This document shows, one piece after another, positions 55,092-64,000 of a stretch of DNA of 64,000 nt. This DNA is from Solimonas sp. SE-A11 (GTDB taxonomy: Bacteria; Pseudomonadota; Gammaproteobacteria; Nevskiales; Nevskiaceae). The stretch is taken from the NCBI RefSeq assembly GCF_030345715.1, contig NZ_JAUASX010000010.1, positions 62,001 through 126,000 of the forward strand. The letters run 5' to 3'. Positions within the stretch are counted from its first letter, which is position 1, and every line of letters starts with the position of its first letter. The notes under the pieces were generated by a model. The model made no database searches. It saw nothing but the letters and a program-made list of their open reading frames with translations, and was not told the origin of the DNA. Both the position numbers and the translations under genes were made by a program.

Positions 55092-56267
55092 TCAGCGGGC
55101 CGGGATGCAGCGCACCGACAGCACGCCCTGGATGGCCTGGAGCTCCTCCACCACGTCCTGGGCGCAACCGGAGTCCACGTCCACGATGGTGTAGGCCAGG
55201 TCGCCGCGCGACTTGTTGAGCAGGTCGGCGATGTTCAGGTTGCGCTTGGCCAGCGTCGTGGAGATCTGGCCCACCATGTTCGGCACGTTCTCGTTGACGA
55301 TGCACAGGCGGGTCTTGCCCGGCAACAGCGCCATGACGGCCTCGGGGAAGTTGACCGAGTTGCGTACGTTGCCCAGTTCCAGGAACTCGCGCAACTGGTC
55401 GGCGACCATCACGGCGCAGTTGTCCTCGGCCTCGCCGGTGCTGGCGCCCAGGTGCGGGGTGGCGATGACGCGCGGGTGGCCCTTCAGCGCGTTGCTGGGG
55501 AAGTCGCAGACGTAGGCGTGCAGGCCGCCGGCATCCAGGGACTCGATCACGGCCTTCTCGTCGACGATGGCCTCGCGGGCGAAGTTCAGGATCACGCCCT
55601 TCTTCGGCATCAGCTTCAGGCGGTCGGCGTTGATCAGGCCGCGGGTGGCGTCCAGCAGCGGCACGTGCACCGAGATGAACTGGCTCTTGGAGACCAGATC
55701 GTCCACCGACAGGGCCTGGCGTACGCCGGAGTTCAGCTGCCAGGCGTTCTGCACCGTCATGGCCGGGTCATAGCCGTAGACCGTCATGCCCAGCTCCAGG
55801 GCGGCGTTGGCCACCTTGACGCCGATGGCGCCCAGGCCGATCACGCCCAGGGTGCGGCCCGGCAGCTCGAAGCCAACGAACTTCTTCTTGCCATCTTCCA
55901 CGGCCACATGCATGGCCTTGTCGTCGCCTTCGAGCTTCTTCACGAAGTCCAGGGACTGCGGGATGTTGCGGGCTGCCAGGAACATGCCGGCCAGCACCAG
56001 CTCCTTCACGGCGTTGGAGTTGGCGCCCGGGGCGTTGAACACCACCACGCCACGCTTGGACAGGGCGGCGACCGGGATGTTGTTGGTGCCGGCGCCGGCG
56101 CGGCCGATGGCCTTGATGCTGGCCGGGATGTCGATCTTGTGCATGTCGGCCGAGCGCACCATCACGGCGTCCGGGTTGGACATCTCGGAGGCGACTTCGT
56201 AACGCTCGCGCGGCAGGCGCTCGAGGCCGAGGACGGAAATGTTGTTGAGGGTCTGGACCTTGAACAT
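55092..56267 (-). CDS. serA: D-3-phosphoglycerate dehydrogenase
   Basis: 391-aa NAD-dependent dehydrogenase for serine synthesis. The nucleotide motif LGVIGLGAIGVKVANAALEL, NFAREAIVDEKAV and the catalytic His region TPHLGASTGEAEDNCA are conserved. A C-terminal ACT domain (IVNENVPNMVGQISTTLAKR) suggests serine feedback. Next to serC on the same strand, with a repeat between them. Confidence 0.95.
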   Translation of the reverse strand: MFKVQTLNNISVLGLERLPRERYEVASEMSNPDAVMVRSADMHKIDIPASIKAIGRAGAGTNNIPVAALSKRGVVVFNAPGANSNAVKELVLAGMFLAARNIPQSLDFVKKLEGDDKAMHVAVEDGKKKFVGFELPGRTLGVIGLGAIGVKVANAALELGMTVYGYDPAMTVQNAWQLNSGVRQALSVDDLVSKSQFISVHVPLLDATRGLINADRLKLMPKKGVILNFAREAIVDEKAVIESLDAGGLHAYVCDFPSNALKGHPRVIATPHLGASTGEAEDNCAVMVADQLREFLELGNVRNSVNFPEAVMALLPGKTRLCIVNENVPNMVGQISTTLAKRNLNIADLLNKSRGDLAYTIVDVDSGCAQDVVEELQAIQGVLSVRCIPAR

Positions 56268-56280
56268 GGATTTTCTCGAG

Positions 56281-56380
56281 AATCGGGATTAGAGAATCGG
56301 GAATAGGGAATCAGGAATCGTCAGAAGCGAAGAAACAGGGGTGTTTTTTTACGATTCCCCATTCCCCATTCCCGATTCCC
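56281..56380. repeat. GGGAATCG hairpin repeat, copy 2
   Basis: Homologous to 28487-28567, same orientation. Stem GGAATCGT (56314-56321) with ACGATTCC (56351-56358); loop begins CAGAAGCGAAGAAAC and ends GTGTTTTTTT. It occupies almost the whole serC-serA gap. Confidence 0.85.
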
Positions 56381-56387
56381 GTCTTGA

Positions 56388-57470
56388 TCAGCCGCGCGTC
56401 CGCGCGAACTCTTTCATGTATTCAACCAAGGCATTGACACCCTCGATGGTCATCGCGTTGTACAGGCTGGCACGCATGCCGCCCACCGAGCGGTGGCCCT
56501 TGAGACCCGACAGGCCGGCAGCCTTGGCTCCCTTGAGGAAGTCGGCGTCCAGCTCGGCGTTGGCCAGCACAAAGGGCACGTTCATGCGCGAGCGGTCGGC
56601 CTTGGCCACCGGGTTGCTGTAGAAGTCCTGGCTGTCAATATAGTCATACAGCGCCTTGGCCTTGTTCGCGTTGCGCTCGCCCACGGCAGCCAGGCCGCCG
56701 TTGTCCTTGATCCACTTGAACACCAGACCCGACACGTACCAGGCGAAGCACGGCGGCGTGTTGAGCATCGACTCGTTGTCGGCCATCTGCTTGTAGTCGA
56801 AGATGCCCGGCGTCAGCGGCGCGGCGCCACCGATCAGGTCCTCGCGCACGATCACGATGGTGATGCCCGAGGGGCCGATGTTCTTCTGGGCGCCGGCGTA
56901 GATCAGGCCGTACTTGCTGATGTCGATCGGGCGCGACAGGATGTTCGACGACATGTCGGCTACCAGCGGCACGCCGTTGGTCTCCGGCTCCTGGTGGAAC
57001 TCGACGCCGTGGATGGTCTCGTTCGGCGTGATGTGCACGTAGGCGGCGTTCGGGTCCAGCTTCCAGTTCTTGACGTCCGGGATGTTGGTGAACTTGTCGC
57101 CCTCGCTGCTGGCGGCGATGTTGACCTTGCCGTACTTGCCTGCTTCCTTGGCAGCCTTCTTGCCCCAGTCGCCGGTCAGCACGTAGTCGAAGCCGGTCTT
57201 GCCGCGCAGCAGGTTCATCGGCAGGAAGGTGAACTGGCCGGTGGCGCCACCCTGCAGGAACAGCACCTTGTAGTTGGCCGGGATGCCGGCGATCTCGCGC
57301 AGGTCCCTCTCGGCTTCCTGGGCGATGCTCATGAATTCCTTGTCGCGGTGCGACATCTCCATGACCGACATGCCCGAACCGCGCCAGTCCAGCAACTCGG
57401 CTTGCACCTGCTCAAGGACTACCAGCGGGAGGGTCGCGGGGCCGGCGCTGAAATTCACGATACGCTTCAT
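56388..57470 (-). CDS. serC: Phosphoserine aminotransferase
   Basis: 360-aa PLP enzyme of serine (and pyridoxal phosphate) synthesis. NFSAGPATLPLVVLEQ, EMSHRDKEF, the Schiff-base region LIYAGAQKNIGPSGITIVIV and SVGGMRASLYNAM are typical. ATG 57470 has AGGAG at 7 nt; the ATG at 57476 would be only 1 nt from it. In Pseudomonas serC lies between gyrA and pheA; here serA, vapBC and an antiporter have been added around it. Confidence 0.96.
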   Translation of the reverse strand: MKRIVNFSAGPATLPLVVLEQVQAELLDWRGSGMSVMEMSHRDKEFMSIAQEAERDLREIAGIPANYKVLFLQGGATGQFTFLPMNLLRGKTGFDYVLTGDWGKKAAKEAGKYGKVNIAASSEGDKFTNIPDVKNWKLDPNAAYVHITPNETIHGVEFHQEPETNGVPLVADMSSNILSRPIDISKYGLIYAGAQKNIGPSGITIVIVREDLIGGAAPLTPGIFDYKQMADNESMLNTPPCFAWYVSGLVFKWIKDNGGLAAVGERNANKAKALYDYIDSQDFYSNPVAKADRSRMNVPFVLANAELDADFLKGAKAAGLSGLKGHRSVGGMRASLYNAMTIEGVNALVEYMKEFARTRG

Positions 57471-57542
57471 GGTCATGCTCCTGGGCAATGAGATAACTGA
57501 TTTTTCTTTAGCAGAATCGACGAGCGTCGCTTCCGTACTGCT

Positions 57543-57941
57543 TTAATTCCATCTCTCTACATCAAGATTCGGCACGCCCGCAAAAGCCTGCGGCCGGTCC
57601 GTCACCAGCACCAGCTGGTGGGACAAGGCCGTGGCCGCCACCAACAGGTCGTAGGCGCCTATCTTCTCGTCCATCTGCTGCGCATAGGCCGCCAGCGTCA
57701 CCGCCTGCTGGGTCTCTGCCACGTCGAAGGCGATCACCTTCACGTTGGCGAAGAATTCCTTCAGCAGCTTGGCATAGCGCGCCTGGGCCCGCGGCTGCGC
57801 CCGCAGCGCCGCCTCGGCTTCCATCCGGGTCACCGCCGCCACCGCGATATCGCTGGGCTTGAGCTTGGACAGCTTCAGCACCACCGGCAGCCGCCCCTTG
57901 ATGGCGCCCGCGATCACGTCAGAGTCCAGCAGGTACTTCAC
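57543..57941 (-). CDS. vapC: PIN-domain toxin, VapC type
   Basis: 132-aa PIN-domain ribonuclease. Acidic residues of the active site are in LLDSDVIAG (Asp6), VTRMEAEAAL (Glu) and IGAYDLLVAATALS with LVTDRPQAF. The GTG start at 57941 overlaps the antitoxin stop (GTGA); the longer open frame upstream overlaps the antitoxin and is rejected. It forms a toxin-antitoxin operon with 57938-58189. Confidence 0.85.
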   Translation of the reverse strand: MKYLLDSDVIAGAIKGRLPVVLKLSKLKPSDIAVAAVTRMEAEAALRAQPRAQARYAKLLKEFFANVKVIAFDVAETQQAVTLAAYAQQMDEKIGAYDLLVAATALSHQLVLVTDRPQAFAGVPNLDVERWN

Positions 57942-58189
57942 CAGCGCGTTTCCGCCGGGCCACCCAGGTGCTCGCGCCAGGCCTGGAAATCCAGGGTGTC
58001 CTGCGCCAGCTCCGGGGCCGGGTTGCGGAAGTGCGCCAGCAGCGACTCCGGCCAGTCCTTTTCCTCGTTCCGCGCCAGCCATTCCTGCACCGCCATGGAA
58101 ATCAGGCGATTGCGCGTGACGCCCGCCCGCTCGACCGCCTTGTTGAGGCGCTCCACGGTGGCATCGTCAAAATGAACGCTGAAATTCAT
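57938..58189 (-). CDS. vapB: Ribbon-helix-helix antitoxin of the VapC-like toxin
   Basis: 83-aa protein. The N-terminus MNFSVHFDDATVERLNKAVE, then RNRLISMAVQEWLARNE, is a ribbon-helix-helix DNA-binding domain; the C-terminal part (LDFQAWREHLGG) would bind and block the toxin. The adjacent promoter carries a matching inverted repeat for autoregulation. Confidence 0.82.
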   Translation of the reverse strand: MNFSVHFDDATVERLNKAVERAGVTRNRLISMAVQEWLARNEEKDWPESLLAHFRNPAPELAQDTLDFQAWREHLGGPAETRW

Positions 58190-58195
58190 GAGCTT

Positions 58196-58226
58196 ATTTT
58201 ATCACCTAACAGGACATGTTAGTCAA
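58196..58226 (-). promoter_or_regulatory. vapBC promoter with operator
   Basis: On the minus strand TTGACT (58226-58221) and GATAAA (58203-58198) are 17 nt apart. Between them lies the inverted repeat CTAACA-GGACA-TGTTAG (plus strand 58206-58222), a likely VapB operator. The predicted +1 is only about 2 nt before the vapB ATG, a near-leaderless message. Confidence 0.6.
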
Positions 58227-58267
58227 TACTGCGCAACGGAATCAGCCCACTAGCCTACACTTAAGAG

Positions 58268-58608
58268 ATGAAGCCCATCCGCACCAAGCTATCCGATCAC
58301 TTGGAGGTCAATGGCTGGGATGTCGTGCGGATCGAGCATGAAGACCTGGACTTGTGGGCCTATGAAATCTGGGAATTGGCTTCGCGCTGGGCGCCCAAGG
58401 CGCCCTGGCCTTCCTGACCTTCCTGGCTGATCCGCAGTGGGATGGCCCACGCCCACAGAGCAGCGCCGTTTGGGCTATTGGCGCCTGCAGACGACTCCCG
58501 AAAGACCGCCACGAAGCCCAGGCAGCCGGTCTGATCTACAGCAGCGCCTCGAAGGCCGACTTCGAATCCCTGCTAGACGCCCTGGAACAACTCAGGCGCC
58601 CCCGGTAG
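58268..58608 (+). pseudogene. Frameshifted small gene
   Basis: From ATG 58268 the product reads MKPIRTKLSDHLEVNGWDVV... and stops at TGA 58415-58417 after APKAPWPS. Moving to the other frame at about 58397-58400 continues GALAFLTFLADPQWDGPRP to a TAG at 58606-58608, giving an otherwise coherent protein of about 112 residues. Insertion of one G in AAGGCGCC (making AAGGGCGCC) restores the frame. It is either a one-base deletion or a sequencing error. The -10-like TACACT ends 6 nt before the ATG. No known domain recognised. The end overlaps the antiporter gene by 17 bp. Confidence 0.6.
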
Positions 58609-60250
58609 CGGCCGGCAGCCGCAGCTGCTCCACCATGCTGCGGGCAATCTCGCGCTCGCCCATGACGATGAAGCTGGCGCCGCGCTTGCGCAGGTAGTCG
58701 ACCTCGGCGTCGGAATGCGCGCGGGCGAAGATCGGCAGCTCGGGCTGCACGCTGCGCGCCTGCTGGATCACCTGCCCGGCCTCGAAGGCATTGGGCACGG
58801 CCAGGATCAGGGTGCGCGCCTTGGTCAGCTGGGCCGACTTGAGGGTGTTGGGCTGGGCAGCATTGCCGACCAGCACGGGGATGCCCAGCTCACGCAGACG
58901 CTGCACCCGCTCGTCGTTCTCCTCGATCACCAGGAAGGACTGCCCCTGTGCCTGCAGCGTCTCGGCTACGGCGCTGCCGACGCGGCCGTAGCCCACCAGC
59001 ACGACGTGGTCGGAGATGACCGGCGTGAAGGCACCGACGGCCCGCACCTGGCCCCAACGGCGTTCAAGCCGGTCGGAGATGATGAAGAAGAACGGGTTGG
59101 CGATGATCGAGAAGATCGCCGCGGCCAGGATCACGTCGCGCGCGGGCTCGGTCAGCAGCCCCAGGTCCACGCCCAGCGTCGCCAGGATGAAGGAGAACTC
59201 GCCGATCTGCGCCAGGCTGGCGGCAATGGTCAGGGCGGTGCCGCGGGGATACTTGAAGGCCAGCACGATCACCATGGCGGCGATGGACTTGCCCAGTACG
59301 ATGATCAGGAAGGCCGCCAGCACCAGCCAGGGCTGCTCGACCAGAATCTCCGGGTTGAACAGCATGCCCACGGAGACGAAGAACAACACGGCGAAGGCGT
59401 CGCGCAGGGGCAGCGTCTCTTCCGCCGCCTCGGAGCTGAGCTCGGACTCGCTCAGCACCATGCCGGCGAAGAACGCACCCAGTGCGAAGGACACGCCGAA
59501 CAACTGCGCCGAGCCGAAGGCGACGCCCAGCGCCACGGCCAGGACCGCCAGGCGGAACAACTCCTTGGAACCGGTACGTGCAATGACATGCAGCACCGCC
59601 GGGATCAGGCGGCGACCGACGATCAGCATGAAGGCGACGAAGCCGGCAACCTTGGCCAGGGTCAGCAGGATGGCGCCGAGCACGCTGGTCTCGCCGCCGC
59701 TGGGCGAAGGCTCGGCCTTGCCGCCCAGAACGCCGGCGAGCACCGGCAGCAGCACCAGGGCCATGACCATGGCCAGGTCCTCGACGATCAGCCAGCCGAC
59801 GGCAATGCGCCCGCGCGTGGTCTCGATCTGCCTTCGTTCTTCCAGGGCACGCAGCAGAACCACGGTACTGGCGACCGACAGCGCCAGGCCGAAGACGAAG
59901 CCCTGACCCAGCGGCCAGTCGACGGCCCAGGCCAGCGCGATACCCAGCACCGTGGCCACCGCCATCTGGACGATGGCGCCGGGAATGGCGATACGTTTCA
60001 CCGCCATCAGGTCGTCCAGCGAGAAATGCAGGCCAACGCCGAACATCAGCAGGATCACGCCGATCTCGGCCAGCTCGGTGGCCAGACCAGGATCGGCGAC
60101 GAAACCAGGGGTGAAAGGACCGACGACAATGCCGGCGAGCAGGTAACCGGCCAGGGGTGGCAGGCGCAGGCGGTTGGCCACAGCACCGAACACAAAGGCC
60201 AGTACCAGACCCATGACGATAGTGGCGATCAGGGGTGTATGGTGCGGCAC
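58592..60250 (-). CDS. ybaL: CPA2 cation:proton antiporter with TrkA-N domain (YbaL/KefB type)
   Basis: 552-aa inner-membrane antiporter. VPHHTPLIATIVMGLVLAFV begins the first helix; about 12 membrane helices follow, with the CPA2 pattern VGLHFSLDDL and LSVASTVVLLRALEER. The cytoplasmic Rossmann domain (VVLVGYGRVGSAVAETLQAQ) binds nucleotide. The GTG start at 60250 matches the E. coli YbaL N-terminus and length (558 aa); a longer frame from 60382 adds a Pro/Gly-rich tail. The ion is probably K+, as inferred from the family. Confidence 0.88.
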   Translation of the reverse strand: MPHHTPLIATIVMGLVLAFVFGAVANRLRLPPLAGYLLAGIVVGPFTPGFVADPGLATELAEIGVILLMFGVGLHFSLDDLMAVKRIAIPGAIVQMAVATVLGIALAWAVDWPLGQGFVFGLALSVASTVVLLRALEERRQIETTRGRIAVGWLIVEDLAMVMALVLLPVLAGVLGGKAEPSPSGGETSVLGAILLTLAKVAGFVAFMLIVGRRLIPAVLHVIARTGSKELFRLAVLAVALGVAFGSAQLFGVSFALGAFFAGMVLSESELSSEAAEETLPLRDAFAVLFFVSVGMLFNPEILVEQPWLVLAAFLIIVLGKSIAAMVIVLAFKYPRGTALTIAASLAQIGEFSFILATLGVDLGLLTEPARDVILAAAIFSIIANPFFFIISDRLERRWGQVRAVGAFTPVISDHVVLVGYGRVGSAVAETLQAQGQSFLVIEENDERVQRLRELGIPVLVGNAAQPNTLKSAQLTKARTLILAVPNAFEAGQVIQQARSVQPELPIFARAHSDAEVDYLRKRGASFIVMGEREIARSMVEQLRLPAATGGA

Positions 60251-60391
60251 AGCATGGGTCCCTTTTAGTTCGTGGGACCCGGAGCGTGTCCCCGGGCCCG
60301 CTGGATTCGTCGGCGCCCCCGTGGACCCCGCCCCTGCTCCTTCTGATCGCAAAACCAGCGCCAAGTTCGGCGCCGGTCTCACATGTCCTGC

Positions 60392-63148
<2,757 letters not shown>

Positions 63149-63240
63149 ATGCGAGCCTGCGTCCGCCTTGCGCGGAGCCGCGATTTATGTCTAGGAATTT
63201 GTCGATAGATTCTAACATAAACCGGGGGCCGGATGGGCCT

Positions 63241-63270
63241 CCGGGCAGGGGCGGCCCGCCCCCTGCCCGG
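63241..63270. other. Strong GC hairpin between the PepSY gene and gyrA
   Basis: CCGGGCAGGGG (63241-63251) pairs perfectly with CCCCTGCCCGG (63260-63270). It lies 28 bp after the stop of the upstream minus-strand gene but no U-tract follows, so it may protect the 3' end or assist Rho rather than act as an intrinsic terminator. Confidence 0.55.
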
Positions 63271-63297
63271 CACCCGGAAAACTGCACAAATCCGCGT

Positions 63298-64000
63298 CTA
63301 GCGACGGCGGCGCAGGGCCAGCCCGAACAGCGCCGCCAGCATGCCCAGCAGGGCCCCGGCGCTCAGCACGGCATCGCGCCAGGCCTTGCCCAGGAAATCC
63401 AGCAACTGCCATTTGTGCAGGCTGGAAAACGTCCACTGCTCGGCCACGTCCAGCGCACCGACCCGCGCCGCCACCTGGCCGAACGCGGTATCGACAAAGG
63501 CCAGCCCCTGGGGCTGCTCCACGCGCCAGACCGGCAGCCGCTTGTTGGCAAAGCCGTACTCCGGCGAGAAGCCGGCCTGCCGCGTGGCGGAACTGACCGG
63601 CGGCGTGCTGGCCAGCCACTGGGCCAGTTCCGCGTCGCCGCCCGCCAGGCGCTCGCCGCTGCGGGCGTCGTACAGCGCCAGGCTCTGCGGCCCGAAGCGG
63701 GCCCGCCACACCGCCCTGTCCTCGGCCAGCGGCAGCAGGGTCAGGGCGCGAGCGCCCTCCAGCTCCGCCGGCCAGGCCAGCGGCCCCTGCACCGTCGGGC
63801 TGATGCTCGCGGGCACCGGCTGCAGCAACGGTGACAGCCGCAGCAGGTGGAACAGGCCACTGACCGAGAACATCAGCACCGGCACCCAGGCTGCCCAGGC
63901 CAGCAGCCGGTGGCGCCGGCGCATGGCAGGCGCGCCGGGGCGCGCCCGCCGGCCCAGCAGCATCCCGATGCCCAGCATGGCCATGGCCAGCACGCTGCCG
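63298..64000 (-). CDS. PepSY-associated membrane protein, N-terminus beyond window
   Basis: At least 234 residues, open to the window edge. Visible helices are MLAMAMLGIGMLLGRRA, LLAWAAWVPVLMFSVSGLFH and a C-terminal LSAGALLGMLAALFGLALRR. The periplasmic part ends WTFSSLHKWQLLDFLGKAWR, the His-containing motif typical of PepSY-TM proteins associated with iron reduction or siderophore uptake. The role cannot be narrowed without the missing part. Confidence 0.75.
   Translation of the reverse strand, partial: GSVLAMAMLGIGMLLGRRARPGAPAMRRRHRLLAWAAWVPVLMFSVSGLFHLLRLSPLLQPVPASISPTVQGPLAWPAELEGARALTLLPLAEDRAVWRARFGPQSLALYDARSGERLAGGDAELAQWLASTPPVSSATRQAGFSPEYGFANKRLPVWRVEQPQGLAFVDTAFGQVAARVGALDVAEQWTFSSLHKWQLLDFLGKAWRDAVLSAGALLGMLAALFGLALRRRR

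Noticed and set aside
63241-63270. Intrinsic terminator after the PepSY gene
   Set aside because: The stem is strong but no U-tract follows on the minus strand, so it is listed only as a hairpin.

Overview
The window comes from a high-GC gammaproteobacterium. Gene order matches the Pseudomonas leuC-leuD-leuB-asd-fimV-truA-trpF-accD-folC-cvpA-purF-metZ and gyrA-serC-pheA-hisC-tyrA-aroA-cmk-rpsA-ihfB blocks. Several details (separate tyrA and aroA, a TetR-type liu regulator, dispersed GGGAATCG and CCCTCTCCC hairpin repeats) point to the Nevskiales/Xanthomonadales side rather than to Pseudomonas itself; this placement is inference. Coding density is very high and no gene-free stretch exceeds 300 bases. 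No rRNA, tRNA, CRISPR array, transposase or prophage gene was seen. LAYOUT: 1-3433 leucine/isovalerate catabolism (liuB partial, liuA) with a divergent TetR regulator and a shared palindromic operator. 3495-10314 mixed housekeeping genes: dusA, a periplasmic cyclophilin, lpxH, a membrane-anchored glutamate-synthase-like FMN protein, a divergent AraC/SDR pair and a DUF455 ferritin-like gene. 10405-31261 is a long, mostly minus-strand biosynthetic block: metZ behind a SAM-II-type riboswitch with its own promoter and attenuator, then (reading upstream) a DUF2059 gene, purF, cvpA, a dedD-like SPOR gene, folC, accD, trpA, trpB, trpF, truA, fimV, two different aspartate-semialdehyde dehydrogenases, leuB, leuD, a GNAT gene and leuC. 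Embedded in it on the plus strand is a Fur-boxed, internally shortened heme-oxygenase-like gene coupled to a ybaN gene. 31378-38547 LysR regulator, a long acyl-CoA dehydrogenase, a GST flanked by two paralogous small winged-helix-like genes, an MFS transporter, and an unrecognised helical-repeat protein with a small paralogue of its N-terminus. 38688-44251 aroC, prmB, then Sco1, PCu(A)C, psd and a BepA-like protease. 44304-57470 minus strand: a low-GC orphan, an extended SDR, lapB, lapA, ihfB, rpsA, cmk, aroA, tyrA, hisC, pheA, serA, serC. 57543-64000 a VapBC-like module, a frameshifted small gene, a YbaL/KefB-type antiporter, gyrA and a partial PepSY membrane protein. HOW THE GENES WORK TOGETHER: the minus-strand blocks gather the amino-acid pathways: Leu (leuCDB), Asp family (asd), Trp (trpFBA), Met (metZ), Ser (serA, serC) and aromatics (aroC, aroA, tyrA, pheA, hisC). 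They also hold folate, purine and fatty-acid entry steps (folC, purF, accD). Many adjacent genes overlap by 4 nt (ATGA/GTGA), which indicates translational coupling. The most unusual items are the SAM-II riboswitch with an extra hairpin, the heme-oxygenase-like protein lacking its distal-helix segment, several start codons placed 6-8 nt after a -10 box, and hairpin repeats inside biosynthetic operons, one of which supplies a Shine-Dalgarno.
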